A DNA stretch of 64,000 bases from an uncultured Lachnospiraceae bacterium (GTDB taxonomy: Bacteria > Bacillota > Clostridia > Lachnospirales > Lachnospiraceae). Shown here piece after piece: positions 43,767 to 53,130 of the stretch; position 1 is the first letter of the stretch, and each line of letters begins with the position of its first letter. The notes beneath the pieces were generated by a model. That model had not been told where the DNA came from and ran no database searches. It saw nothing but the letters and a program-made list of their open reading frames with translations. The stretch is taken from NCBI GenBank assembly GCA_910576815.1, contig CAJTKA010000015.1:1-64000 (forward strand), given 5' to 3'. The position numbers were made by a program, and so were the translations under genes.

Positions 43767-44717
43767 ATGAAACATATGGAAACATTACGGGCAGCCTTTT
43801 GCTTTGACCAAAATTTAACAGCTCAGGTGCAGGTGGCGGTGACGTCCCTGCTCACGGCATTTATCGGAGAAGATGTTCAGCTGGAGGTTCACTGCGTCTG
43901 CACAAAGGAAGCATCTGCCGTGGAAGAATCGCTTGTCGGGCTGATGAAAAAGATCGACGGGACAGCGAAACTTGTGATGCACTGCGTGGAGAATCTCTAT
44001 GCGGATGCCTATGAGGTGCGGGGAATCTCCGCAGGCGCCTATCTTCGGCTGCTTTTGCACCGTGTCCTGCCTGATATTGATAAGGTATTGTATCTGGATG
44101 TGGACATCCTGGTGCGGGAAAGTCTTTTGCCGCTGTGGAAGACCGACCTGGAAAGTAACTTGCTGGCAGCGGTCAAAGGACCTGTGAACCTCTCAGATAA
44201 ATGGGAGTGGAACAGCGAGCGTCCTTATTGGAAGCTGCTTACGGGAATGCAGGGCAGTTATATCAATTCCGGCGTACTGTTACTCAATCTGGCACAGATC
44301 CGCAGGCAGCAGATCGACAGACAGTGGGAAAAGCTGGCGGAACAAAAGCTCTACTATCAGGATCAGGATATCTTAAATATCACCTGTCGGGGGAAGATGA
44401 TCTATCTGCCGCCAAAGTATAACAGCCTGGCCTATCTGTCTGCGGAGGATTATCGGCAGATGGTGGCGGAAGACATTTTTACGGAAAACGAGAGTGTGCA
44501 GGCGCAAGAACATGCCGCTATTCTTCACTATGCGGGGGACAAGCCTTGGAATCGCTATGATACCAATCAGGGGTCGGTCTGGTGGGATTTCGTAAACGGG
44601 TATTCCGAACTTGCCGCCCTCTTTGACGAAAAGAAGGCGAGACGCAATCATGGGCCGACGGTGGTGCAGCGGATCATGCGTAAAATACAGAAAATATTAA
44701 GCAGGGAAAAAATATAG
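43767..44717 (+). CDS. Glycosyltransferase family 8
   Basis: 316 residues from the ATG at 43767 (CAGGG upstream). AAFCFDQNLTAQVQVAVTSLL, the metal-binding LYLDVDILV, SYINSGVLLLNL and late HYAGDKPWNRY are the signatures of LgtC/glycogenin-type GT8. These commonly transfer galactose, glucose or galacturonic acid; UDP-GalA from the epimerase two genes downstream is a plausible donor. Followed by ugd after 16 bases. Confidence 0.9.
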   Translation: MKHMETLRAAFCFDQNLTAQVQVAVTSLLTAFIGEDVQLEVHCVCTKEASAVEESLVGLMKKIDGTAKLVMHCVENLYADAYEVRGISAGAYLRLLLHRVLPDIDKVLYLDVDILVRESLLPLWKTDLESNLLAAVKGPVNLSDKWEWNSERPYWKLLTGMQGSYINSGVLLLNLAQIRRQQIDRQWEKLAEQKLYYQDQDILNITCRGKMIYLPPKYNSLAYLSAEDYRQMVAEDIFTENESVQAQEHAAILHYAGDKPWNRYDTNQGSVWWDFVNGYSELAALFDEKKARRNHGPTVVQRIMRKIQKILSREKI

Positions 44718-44733
44718 GAAGCGGGAGAAAAAT

Positions 44734-46044
44734 ATGAAAATTGCAGTAGCGGGAACAGGATATGTAGGTTTGGTGGCGGGCGTGTGCTTCGCGGAAAAAG
44801 GGCATGATGTCACCTGCGTGGATGTGGATGAGAAAAAAGTAAAGATGATGGAGTCGGGTGTCAGCCCCATCTACGAGGAGGGCCTGGAGGAGCTGATGCA
44901 GAAAAATAACGCCGCGGGCAGACTTCATTATACCACGGATTACGCGCAGGCTTATGGGGATAAGGACGCTATCTTTATCGGGGTGGGAACGCCTGAACAG
45001 CCCGACGGTTCCGCCAATTTAAGCTATATCGCCACAGTTTCCAGGCAGATTGCGGAATCTGTGGAGAGGGACTGTCTGGTGGTGGTGAAATCCACGGTTC
45101 CTGTGGGTACAAACGACAAGGTGGAGCAGTTCATCCATGACTTTTTAAAGCGGGATGTCAAGGTGGAGGTGGCCTCCAATCCGGAATTTCTGGCGCAGGG
45201 CTCGGCAGTGCATGACACGCTACACGCGGCGCGCATCATCATCGGCACCGAGAGCAGGGAAGCGGAGGCGCTTTTGAAGAAAATCTATGAGCCCTTTGGC
45301 TTGCCCATCGTATCCGTGAACAGGCGGTCGGCGGAGATGATCAAGTACGCCTGCAATGACTTTTTGGCATTGAAGATTTCTTATATGAATGATATTGCGA
45401 ACCTCTGCGAGCTGGTAGGTGCCGACATTGATGCGGTGGCGGAAGGCATGAGTTATGACGCGAGGATCGGGGCAAACTTCTTAAAGGCAGGCATTGGCTA
45501 CGGCGGAAGTTGTTTCCCCAAAGATACCAAGGCGCTCAAGTATCTGGCCGCGCAGAATGGCTATCAGTTAAAAACCGTGGAGGCGGCGGTGGCTGTGAAT
45601 GCTGCCCAGAAGACCAGGCTCTATCAGAAAGCCTGTAAGCGCATGATCACCTTTCAAGGGCTGAAAGTGGCGGTTTTAGGACTTGCTTTTAAGCCGGGGA
45701 CGGACGACCTCAGGGAGGCTCCTTCGTTAGATAATGTGAAACTTCTTTTAGAAAACGGCGCACAAATCACAGCCTATGATCCGGCGGCAGCGGAGAATTT
45801 TCAGAAATTCTTCCCTGTCGGAGAAAATGACAGAGGTGTCATTACTTATGCGGATACGCCGGAAGCGGCCTTGCAGGACGCCGATATCTGTTTTGTCTTT
45901 ACGGAATGGGAGGAGATCCGCAAAGTTTCTCCTTCGGTATTTAAGGAGCAGATGCGGATTCCGCTGGTGTACGACGGGCGGAATGTCTACAGCGTGAAGC
46001 AGATGAAAGAGGTGGGCGTCGAATATTACAGCATCGGGCGCTGA
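44734..46044 (+). CDS. ugd: UDP-glucose 6-dehydrogenase
   Basis: 436 residues. GTGYVGLVAGVCFA is the NAD motif, STVPVGTNDKV and NPEFLAQGSAVHD are conserved, and GGSCFPKD holds the catalytic cysteine. It oxidises UDP-glucose to UDP-glucuronate. The next gene uses that product; the UXS-like SDR at 27827 could too. Full length, no anomalies. Confidence 0.95.
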   Translation: MKIAVAGTGYVGLVAGVCFAEKGHDVTCVDVDEKKVKMMESGVSPIYEEGLEELMQKNNAAGRLHYTTDYAQAYGDKDAIFIGVGTPEQPDGSANLSYIATVSRQIAESVERDCLVVVKSTVPVGTNDKVEQFIHDFLKRDVKVEVASNPEFLAQGSAVHDTLHAARIIIGTESREAEALLKKIYEPFGLPIVSVNRRSAEMIKYACNDFLALKISYMNDIANLCELVGADIDAVAEGMSYDARIGANFLKAGIGYGGSCFPKDTKALKYLAAQNGYQLKTVEAAVAVNAAQKTRLYQKACKRMITFQGLKVAVLGLAFKPGTDDLREAPSLDNVKLLLENGAQITAYDPAAAENFQKFFPVGENDRGVITYADTPEAALQDADICFVFTEWEEIRKVSPSVFKEQMRIPLVYDGRNVYSVKQMKEVGVEYYSIGR

Positions 46045-46062
46045 GACGGAAAGGAAGATGGC

Positions 46063-47055
46063 ATGAGAGCGTTAGATCCCTCCAAAACATATTTGATCAC
46101 AGGCGGTGCAGGTTTTATCGGCTTTCACCTGTCAAAGAGCCTTTTGGAAAAGGGCGCCAGAGTGATCGGCTTTGATAATATGAACGATTATTACGACGTG
46201 AAGCTGAAAGAAGACCGACTGGCGATTCTGGATTCCTACGACAATTTCAGCTTTCTGAGAGGAGACCTTGCGGACTATGCGGATGTGTTCCGCGCCTTTC
46301 AGGAGTTTCACCCGCAGATCGTGATGAATCTGGGGGCTCAGGCGGGCGTGCGCTACAGCATCGACAATCCCACCGCCTATATGGAGTCCAATATGATGGG
46401 ATTTTTCCATATTCTGGAGAGCTGCCGCTTTTTTCCCGTGGAGCATTTGGTCTACGCTTCTTCCAGTTCTGTTTACGGCGGTAATGATAAGGTGCCTTTC
46501 TCCACAAAGGATCAGGTGGACGAGCCGGTGAGTCTCTATGCGGCAACCAAGAAGTCCAACGAGCTGATGGCCCATGCTTACAGCAAACTTTACCAGATCC
46601 CGGTCACGGGCCTACGCTTCTTTACGGTCTATGGTCCCTTTGGCAGGCCTGATATGGCGTATTTTAAGTTTACGCAAAAGATCCTCACAGGGGAACCGAT
46701 CCAGATCTACAATAAGGGTGATATGTACCGCGATTTCACTTACATTGATGACATTGTGCGGGGTGTGGAAAACATCCTCTGCAATCCTCCTGCGGAAAAT
46801 GGAAAGGGTGTGCGTTACAAGCTTTATAATATTGGAAATAATAAACCTGTGAAGCTGATGGATTTTGTGGAGACGTTGGAACGGTGTCTTGGCAGGGAGG
46901 GGAAAAAGGAATTTCTGCCCATGCAGCCGGGCGATGTCTATCAGACCTATGCGGATATCAGCGACCTGATGCGGGACTATGATTTTAAGCCGGACACTTC
47001 CATTGAGGAGGGATTGCAGAAATTTGTAGACTGGTATCGGGGCTATTATCAATAA
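46063..47055 (+). CDS. UDP-glucuronate 4-epimerase
   Basis: 330 residues. TGGAGFIGFHLSKSLL, GFDNMNDYYDVKLKEDRL, NLGAQAGVRYSIDNP, SSSVYG, YAATKKSNELMAHAY (catalytic Tyr and Lys) and DMYRDFTYIDDI match the CapI/GAE subgroup that interconverts UDP-glucuronate and UDP-galacturonate. It follows ugd after 18 bases, which supports the assignment. Confidence 0.9.
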   Translation: MRALDPSKTYLITGGAGFIGFHLSKSLLEKGARVIGFDNMNDYYDVKLKEDRLAILDSYDNFSFLRGDLADYADVFRAFQEFHPQIVMNLGAQAGVRYSIDNPTAYMESNMMGFFHILESCRFFPVEHLVYASSSSVYGGNDKVPFSTKDQVDEPVSLYAATKKSNELMAHAYSKLYQIPVTGLRFFTVYGPFGRPDMAYFKFTQKILTGEPIQIYNKGDMYRDFTYIDDIVRGVENILCNPPAENGKGVRYKLYNIGNNKPVKLMDFVETLERCLGREGKKEFLPMQPGDVYQTYADISDLMRDYDFKPDTSIEEGLQKFVDWYRGYYQ

Positions 47056-47087
47056 AAAATCATGTTCATGATAAGGAAAAACGACAG

Positions 47088-48068
47088 ATGACTGAAACAA
47101 AGAGACAAGTTCCGATTTTATATTTGGTGGTGCCCTGCTATAACGAGGAGGAGGTTGTGGAGAAGACAGCTTCCGTGATGAAGGAGAAGCTGGAGCGCCT
47201 GGAGCGGGAGCACAAGATCAGGAAGGGTTCCCGCATTATGTTCGTGAACGACGGGAGCAAGGACGACACCCTGCGCCTTCTCCATGAGATCGCGGCGAAG
47301 GACGAGATTTTTTCCGTCGTCAGTCTTGCCGGCAATTATGGGCACCAGAGCGCAATCCTGGCCGGGATGATGACGGCAAAAGAGCACGCGGATGTGGTGG
47401 TGACCATCGACGCGGACTTGCAGCAGGATATTGAGGCGTTAGACTCCTTTTTAGAAAAATATATGGCAGGCTGTGAGGTGGTCTACGGGGTGCGCAACGA
47501 CAGGCATTCCGACGGTGTCTTTAAGAAGGCGACAGCCACGGCTTACTACAACCTGATGCACCTTCTGGGCAGCCATGTGATTACCAATCATGCCGACTAT
47601 AGGCTGCTTTCAAAAAAGGCGCTGGGCGCGCTGGCAGAATATCAGGAGACCAATCTGTTTTTGCGGGGGCTGATCCCCACCATGGGCTTTGCTTCCGACG
47701 TGGTTTACTTTGATGTCAAGGCAAGGGAGGCCGGGCATTCCAAATACACGCTGAGTAAGATGCTGACCCTCGCCATGGATGGCATTACCTCCATGAGCGT
47801 GCGTCCTCTGCGGTTGATCGGCGGGCTGGGATTCCTGGTATTTTTATTCAGCATGATCATGTGCGTGATCAGTCTCGTGGACTGGGCGATGGGAAACAAT
47901 GTGCCCGGTTATACCACAACGTTGATCGTCTCGCTGCTGATCGGCGGCATTACCCTGCTCTCTTTGGGGATCATCGGAGAATACATCGGCAAGATTTACA
48001 TGGAGACAAAACACAGACCCCGCTATATCATTGATACGGTGGTATGGCATGGGGGTGAAGAAAAGTAA
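47088..48068 (+). CDS. Polyprenyl-phosphate glycosyltransferase, GT2 (GtrB-like)
   Basis: 326 residues. VPCYNEEEV, FVNDGSKDDT, TIDADLQQDIE and HSKYTLSKM are GtrB/ArnC-type signatures; two C-terminal membrane segments (about 237-262 and 277-300). Loads undecaprenyl phosphate with a sugar for extracytoplasmic transfer. Third or fourth gene of this type in the window. Confidence 0.87.
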   Translation: MTETKRQVPILYLVVPCYNEEEVVEKTASVMKEKLERLEREHKIRKGSRIMFVNDGSKDDTLRLLHEIAAKDEIFSVVSLAGNYGHQSAILAGMMTAKEHADVVVTIDADLQQDIEALDSFLEKYMAGCEVVYGVRNDRHSDGVFKKATATAYYNLMHLLGSHVITNHADYRLLSKKALGALAEYQETNLFLRGLIPTMGFASDVVYFDVKAREAGHSKYTLSKMLTLAMDGITSMSVRPLRLIGGLGFLVFLFSMIMCVISLVDWAMGNNVPGYTTTLIVSLLIGGITLLSLGIIGEYIGKIYMETKHRPRYIIDTVVWHGGEEK

Positions 48069-48072
48069 GATG

Positions 48073-48099
48073 CTGACGTTGTTTCCCAACCGGCGTCAG
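48073..48099 (+). other. Hairpin before the YdjC-type deacetylase gene
   Basis: CTGACG (48073-48078) and CGTCAG (48094-48099) pair around a loop with internal GTTG/CAAC. No T-run. It lies directly before the ribosome binding site (AGGGAGGG) of the next gene and may affect its translation. Confidence 0.35.
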
Positions 48100-48113
48100 G
48101 GAGGGATTTTCAC

Positions 48114-49043
48114 ATGAACAGACCGGATATTCACGCTGACGATTACGCGCTGACCCTAAATACCTCAAAGGATATGCTTGAGTGTATGCGCGCGGGGAAG
48201 CTTGACAGCATCAGTATCGTTACCAATATGAGCTGCTTTGAAGAGTGTATGGAACTGCTCTATGCGGAGATTCCGAACCTTCCTTTTCTGCCGCTGATGT
48301 CAGTGCATTTGGACTTCGTGGAGGGCAGATGCCTTGCGGGAAGGAAGAAAGCGCCTGACCTTGTAAAGAACGGGAGCGATCTGATGGGGCTTGGCTGGGG
48401 CGGTCTTTTTTTTGCCTCTTATCTGCCGGGAAAAAGAAAGAAGATAAGAGCCCAGCTTATATGTGAGATCAAGGAGCAGCTGGCAAGGGGAGACAGGGCA
48501 GCGAAACGCTGTCTGGAGATCGCCGAAAAAGCGGGTGTTCCCTGCGCACAGAAAGGGCTGCGCATCGACAGCCACCAGCACGCCCATATGATTCCCGTGG
48601 TATGGGAAGCGATGCTTGCGGCGGTGAAAGACGAGGGCTATACGGTGGAGTACATCCGTAATTCCAAAGAGGTGCTGGGCGTATTTCTGACAGAAGTGTC
48701 ACTTTATAAAACTTACCGACCGATTAACTTTATTAAGAATCGGCTGCTGTCTCTCTATTCGCATAAGGCAGACCGCTATTGTAAGGAAAACGGAATCAAG
48801 CCCATGTATCTCTGGGGGCTGGTGATGAGCGGGCGCATGGATCAAAAAAGGATCGAGAGGCTCTATCCGAAAATGTGCGCAAAGGCAAAGCGTGACGGCA
48901 GGCAATTAGAGATCCTCTTTCATCCGGGGCTGATGCTGGCTGACGAAGTCACGGATGAGGTCGCAGGCGAGGCAGTGGAGGACTTCTACCGTCGGGAAGA
49001 CAGGCATGTGGAGAAAGAAGCGGTCCTGGGTATGAAATGGTGA
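48114..49043 (+). CDS. YdjC/ChbG-family carbohydrate deacetylase
   Basis: 309 residues. HADDYALT at 7-14 provides the metal-binding Asp pair of the family, IDSHQHAHM the metal-binding histidines, and LFHPGLM the C-terminal histidine. ChbG deacetylates N-acetylated disaccharides; in glycan clusters relatives are expected to N- or O-deacetylate sugars. A strong AGGGAGGG precedes the start. Last gene of the second glycan operon. Confidence 0.85.
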   Translation: MNRPDIHADDYALTLNTSKDMLECMRAGKLDSISIVTNMSCFEECMELLYAEIPNLPFLPLMSVHLDFVEGRCLAGRKKAPDLVKNGSDLMGLGWGGLFFASYLPGKRKKIRAQLICEIKEQLARGDRAAKRCLEIAEKAGVPCAQKGLRIDSHQHAHMIPVVWEAMLAAVKDEGYTVEYIRNSKEVLGVFLTEVSLYKTYRPINFIKNRLLSLYSHKADRYCKENGIKPMYLWGLVMSGRMDQKRIERLYPKMCAKAKRDGRQLEILFHPGLMLADEVTDEVAGEAVEDFYRREDRHVEKEAVLGMKW

Positions 49044-49063
49044 GGAATATAGGCGGCATTTTT

Positions 49064-49174
49064 AGAAAAATGTGCAAAATTTGAGCAAAAAACTCAGAAA
49101 AATGTGCAAAATCAAACTAAAAAACTTAGAAAAATGTGCAAAGTTCAATTGAAAACCTCAGAAAAATGTGTAAT
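49064..49174. repeat. Four-copy 32-bp tandem repeat upstream of an ATPase gene
   Basis: The core AGAAAAATGTGCAAA lies at 49064-49078, 49096-49110 and 49128-49142, with a fourth copy (AGAAAAATGTGTAAT) at 49160-49174; each is exactly 32 bases from the next. The 17 bases between cores are also related (ending AAAAAACTC or similar). It ends 32 bases before the TTG start of the ATPase, so it probably includes a regulatory region. Confidence 0.8.
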
Positions 49175-49206
49175 ACTGATATAGGGTACATAAAGGAGGG
49201 ATTTCA

Positions 49207-50499
49207 TTGAAGCGCAATGTGATTCAGGATTTGACGGATTGGAAAGCCAGTGAAGAACGCAAACCCATGGTATTGAAGGGCGCGCGGCAGGTCGGTAAGA
49301 CATGGCTCATGAAAGAATTTGGGCGGCACTGTTATGATAATTTTGTGTACTTTAACTTCGATGAAGAAGATGGGTTGAAGTCCATTTTTGAGACCAATAA
49401 AAATCCGCATCGTATTATTGAGCTTCTCGCCATGATTGCCGGAGAAAAGATTCTTCCGGGGGAGACGCTGCTCATTTTCGATGAAATACAGGAATGCCCG
49501 GAGGCGTTGAATACGCTGAAATATTTCAGAGAGAAGGCAAATGATTACCATGTGATAGCGGCCGGGAGCCTCTTGGGAACGCTTCTTGCAAAGCCGAAAT
49601 CTTATCCGGTCGGCATGGTAAATCTGCTTGATGTGTTTCCAATGACTTTTGATGAGTTCCTGGATGCGGTCGATCCGGCTCTCTATAACTATTATGTAAG
49701 CATTCAGAAAGAGCAGCAGATAGAGGAGATTTTTCACAACCGCCTGCTGGAAGCATACAATTATTATCTCATCATAGGCGGTATGCCGGAATGTGTCGAT
49801 TCGTGGGTAAAATACCGTGATCCGGAAAAGATATCAAGGATACAGCGAGAACTGATCGAAGTCTACGAAAACGATTTTTCCAAACACAACGGCAAAGTAA
49901 ACAGCGGACGTATTCTTATGGTGTTCCGCAGTATTGTCTCGCAGCTCGCCAAACCGAACGAGAAGTTTATGTATGGAGCTGTCCGTGAAGGCGGCAGGGC
50001 GCGTGATTTTGAGGAAGCGATCGAGTGGCTTGTCTCGGCGGGGATGCTTAACCGTGTGTACAATGTCTCTAAAATGGAGCACCCGCTGGCGGCTTTTGAC
50101 AGGCTGGATCAGTTTAAGCTCTTTGTGTTTGACACCGGGCTTCTCAAGCAGATGGCGGGGATCGACAACAGCGCGATCCTTTTGAAGAACGACTATCAGT
50201 TCAAAGGACCCTTGACGGAAAATTACTGTCTCCAGCAGCTCCGGGGGCAGTTCGAGATAGAGCCCAGATACTTTTCCGATAAAAATAGAGAGATTGATTT
50301 TATACTGCAATACGGCACAGAAATGATTCCCATAGAAGCAAAAGCCGGGGAAAATAAATCCGCCCCGTCCTTCAAAAAATATATTGCCGGTCATCAGCCT
50401 GCATACGCGATCCGCTTTTCAAAACGCGGTTATCGGAAAGACGGATCGATTACCAATATACCGCTGTACCTTGCCCGAAAGACGAGAGAGCTGCTGTGA
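49207..50499 (+). CDS. AAA_14/DUF4143 ATPase
   Basis: 430 residues starting at TTG 49207, with AAAGGAGGG seven bases upstream. LKGARQVGKTWLM is Walker A, LLIFDEIQECPEAL Walker B and VIAAGSLLGTLL sensor 1; the C-terminal DUF4143 domain ends with EIDFILQYG and IPIEAKAG, the D and E-x-K residues of a PD-(D/E)XK-like fold. Abundant in gut anaerobes, biochemical role not settled. Like the protein at 242-1936 it couples an ATPase with a nuclease-like fold, but the families differ. Context suggests an independent insertion between two glycan segments. Confidence 0.88.
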   Translation: MKRNVIQDLTDWKASEERKPMVLKGARQVGKTWLMKEFGRHCYDNFVYFNFDEEDGLKSIFETNKNPHRIIELLAMIAGEKILPGETLLIFDEIQECPEALNTLKYFREKANDYHVIAAGSLLGTLLAKPKSYPVGMVNLLDVFPMTFDEFLDAVDPALYNYYVSIQKEQQIEEIFHNRLLEAYNYYLIIGGMPECVDSWVKYRDPEKISRIQRELIEVYENDFSKHNGKVNSGRILMVFRSIVSQLAKPNEKFMYGAVREGGRARDFEEAIEWLVSAGMLNRVYNVSKMEHPLAAFDRLDQFKLFVFDTGLLKQMAGIDNSAILLKNDYQFKGPLTENYCLQQLRGQFEIEPRYFSDKNREIDFILQYGTEMIPIEAKAGENKSAPSFKKYIAGHQPAYAIRFSKRGYRKDGSITNIPLYLARKTRELL

Positions 50500-50548
50500 G
50501 ACATGTGTTTTTGCTGCATAGCCGATTTTGGAGCCTGGCGCGGGGGAT

Positions 50549-51529
50549 TTATCTGCGGATGACATCTTGCAGTTCCGGGATCTCCTCCGCTAAGAGTTGT
50601 GTAAAATAGGCGGCTCCCGCATCGTTTAGATGATCGGAATCGGAAAAAAGAGACAGATGATCCGAAAATCTTTCATCGTGGGAGTAATCATAATAATTGA
50701 CACCTGTGTCAGATGCAATGCGGTTGATGGTGCTGTGAAAACGGTCCAGAAAATCTTCCGGCACAGGGGCATTGTAATAACCGGAAAAGGGTGTGGTGAT
50801 GAGCACGGGCGTGAGTTCGTGCTCTTTGCAGTAGTTTATGATGGCGTAAAGCTGCTCCTCCCGCTCGGGCAGGAAGTATTCTTCCTTATTGTTAAAATGA
50901 CGGTCGAAGCGCTGGGCTGCCCTGTTTGCAAACTCCGCCACGGCGGCTTCGTCCATGGCGGGCAGATCAGGTGCTTCCGCAGCAAAAGCTGTGAGGCAAA
51001 GGCTTGTTTGGGGCAGTATTTTTATCAGGTCCTCCCCGGCGGAGAGGATGGGCAGTCTGTTGGTCACGATGTCCGTAAACAGGTCGTAATGGGGTACATT
51101 TTTGGGGGAGAGAAAATGGTAGTATTTGACGGAAAGCGCCTGCGCTTCCGTGGCGTTTGCCGTCTCATTATTAAATGAAAAATAGGACACGGGAATCAGC
51201 AGCACGCAGCCCTTGTCCAGATGGCGTCCGTACTCGGCAAGCAGGGCCAGATCATATTCGTAAGTCTGGCTCGTGTGTCCGAAATTAAAGCAGGAAATGC
51301 CGCGCTCCGTAAAACTGTCGTAGACGAAGTCATAGGCCCCGTGCGAGCTGCCGACATTGGCAAGCTGCACGTTGGTTACCTGGTTTCCCAGCATCCTAAG
51401 ATCCCACATATCCATATATTTTTCATCATCGATCTTTCGGTAGGAGCGGTTCAGCCAAAAAAGGAGCAGGACGGCCGCCGCAGAGATCATGATGCACTTG
51501 ACGAGGAAGATCGGGAATGACTTTTTCAT
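50549..51529 (-). CDS. Membrane-anchored SGNH-fold protein, DltD/AlgX-like partner of MBOAT
   Basis: 326 residues with one N-terminal membrane segment (about 8-26), the rest extracytoplasmic. NVGSSHGAYDF puts a GSS motif at 60-62 with candidate nucleophile S61/S62, and SDSDHLNDAG provides the D297-x-x-H300 pair of SGNH enzymes. It follows the MBOAT gene after 17 bases on the minus strand. MBOAT proteins commonly act with an SGNH partner (DltB-DltD, AlgI-AlgX), so it is probably the extracytoplasmic acyltransferase or esterase of that pair. Named family uncertain. Confidence 0.72.
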   Translation of the reverse strand: MKKSFPIFLVKCIMISAAAVLLLFWLNRSYRKIDDEKYMDMWDLRMLGNQVTNVQLANVGSSHGAYDFVYDSFTERGISCFNFGHTSQTYEYDLALLAEYGRHLDKGCVLLIPVSYFSFNNETANATEAQALSVKYYHFLSPKNVPHYDLFTDIVTNRLPILSAGEDLIKILPQTSLCLTAFAAEAPDLPAMDEAAVAEFANRAAQRFDRHFNNKEEYFLPEREEQLYAIINYCKEHELTPVLITTPFSGYYNAPVPEDFLDRFHSTINRIASDTGVNYYDYSHDERFSDHLSLFSDSDHLNDAGAAYFTQLLAEEIPELQDVIRR

Positions 51530-51546
51530 GCTATTTGGTTCCTTTC

Positions 51547-52989
51547 TTAGAACTGCATATAAATAAACTCTGTCGCGATCCCCTTATACGAAAAAAGGGC
51601 AATCACCACCAAAAGCAGCACGTAAATAAGCCACCGCACCGGTGCCCAGGCTTTTGAGATCAGCCCGATCACATCCCGTTTCAAGGAAATCGCGTCATAA
51701 ATAAGGAGCGCCACGGCGGCAAACGCCATGCCTGCCATCACAGGGTAGGAAAGATTCAGGCAGATGACTGCAGTCTTTAAGTAGTTGAGAGGTCTGCCGA
51801 TATCCCAGAACAGCCGGGAAAGGATCCACAGCGCGTCTTCGACCGAATTTGCCCGAAAGAAGATCCAGGCAAGGCATACCAGACAAAACGTGACAGACAG
51901 CTGCCACCAGTGTTTTTTGCGCGGCGGCGCGCCTGCTTTCCGCTTGGGATAAACAAAGGTTTCCACGATCTGTAAAAGCCCGTGGATCGCGCCCCAGATG
52001 AGGAAGGTCAGGGAACTGCCGTGCCAGAAGCCGCTGACCAAAAAGGTGATAAACAGGTTGAGACAGTGGCGGATCCTCCCGGCGCGGCTGCCGCCCAGAG
52101 GGATGTAAACATAGTCCCGAAACCAAGTGGAGAGGGAGATGTGCCAACGGCTCCAAAATTCCTTTATGGAAAAGGAGAGGTAAGGACTCCTAAAGTTTGT
52201 CGCCAGCTCCACGCCGAACAGTCTGGCACAGCCGATGGCAATGTCCGAATAGCCGGAAAAGTCGCAGTAGATCTGGATGGCATACATCACGGTGGTGATA
52301 ATAAAGACCAGTCCCACATAGCTGCGGCAGTTGTCGTACACCTGGTTGACGGTCACGGCAAAGCTATCCGCGATCACCAGTTTCTTAAAGTATCCCCAAG
52401 CCATCTGCTTCAGCCCGTAAGTTGCGCAGTCGTAGTCGAAGCGCCGTTCGGCTTTTAACTGCGGCAGCAGGGCGTCTGCCCTGCCGATGGGGCCTGCCAG
52501 AAGCTGCGGAAAAAAGGAAACAAAGAGGGCATAATGCCCCAAATGCTGCTCGGCTTTGACCTTTCCTTTGTAGACGTCGATCAGATATCCCATGGACTGG
52601 AAAAAGTAGAAGGAGACGCCCGCAGGCAGCAGGATCCGCAGCGTAAGCGGATGCAGAGTAAGCCTGCCCGCGTCGATCATAGCGTTGATCTTGTCGATCG
52701 CGGGGGCGCCCAGCTTGAATACCAAAAGCAGACCCACCAGAGGGAGGATGCCCCACAGCAGGCAGCGCCGTTTTGCCTGTTTGCCGTCAGCCTTTTCCAA
52801 CTGCAGAGCAAGACAGTAGGTGAGCAGGGTGGAAAAAAGCAGCAGCAGACCGTAAGCCACATGGAGATTCATGTAAAAACCATAGCTTGCAAGCAGCAAA
52901 AAGACCCAACGAAATCTGGCGGGCAGGATATAATAAAAAAGAAACACAGCCGTCAAAAAGACGGCGAACAGTTGAGAATTAAAAAGCAT
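51547..52989 (-). CDS. MBOAT-family O-acyltransferase (AlgI/DltB-like), copy 1
   Basis: 480 residues, about 11-12 membrane segments. KEFWSRWHISLSTWFRDY and the catalytic histidine motif LVSGFWHGSS are MBOAT signatures; the N-terminus (MLFNSQLFAVFLTAVFLFYY) is typical of AlgI-like members. It moves acyl groups across or at the membrane to a surface polymer. GGGAGG precedes the start. It is divergent from a second MBOAT gene and followed by its SGNH partner. Confidence 0.9.
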   Translation of the reverse strand: MLFNSQLFAVFLTAVFLFYYILPARFRWVFLLLASYGFYMNLHVAYGLLLLFSTLLTYCLALQLEKADGKQAKRRCLLWGILPLVGLLLVFKLGAPAIDKINAMIDAGRLTLHPLTLRILLPAGVSFYFFQSMGYLIDVYKGKVKAEQHLGHYALFVSFFPQLLAGPIGRADALLPQLKAERRFDYDCATYGLKQMAWGYFKKLVIADSFAVTVNQVYDNCRSYVGLVFIITTVMYAIQIYCDFSGYSDIAIGCARLFGVELATNFRSPYLSFSIKEFWSRWHISLSTWFRDYVYIPLGGSRAGRIRHCLNLFITFLVSGFWHGSSLTFLIWGAIHGLLQIVETFVYPKRKAGAPPRKKHWWQLSVTFCLVCLAWIFFRANSVEDALWILSRLFWDIGRPLNYLKTAVICLNLSYPVMAGMAFAAVALLIYDAISLKRDVIGLISKAWAPVRWLIYVLLLVVIALFSYKGIATEFIYMQF

Positions 52990-53130
52990 GGTTTCCTCCC
53001 TTTCGGTTATCTTCCTTATTTTACTGCAACGCGGGAATTATTACAACTAAAAGAGAGAGGTTTCTTTCGCGCAGATTTTATGATAGAATACAGAAGATAT
53101 CTGATAGAAAAGCCTGAGACGGGAAGCAGC

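Noticed and set aside
49064..49174. CRISPR-like array
   Set aside because: Cores are only 15 bases, the 17-base intervals are similar to each other, there are four units, and no cas genes are nearby. It is a tandem repeat.
52534..53130. Upstream extension of the second MBOAT frame by about 200 codons
   Set aside because: The extension runs antisense through the first MBOAT gene, is rich in Gln/Lys shadow sequence, and a typical MBOAT N-terminus begins at 53131.
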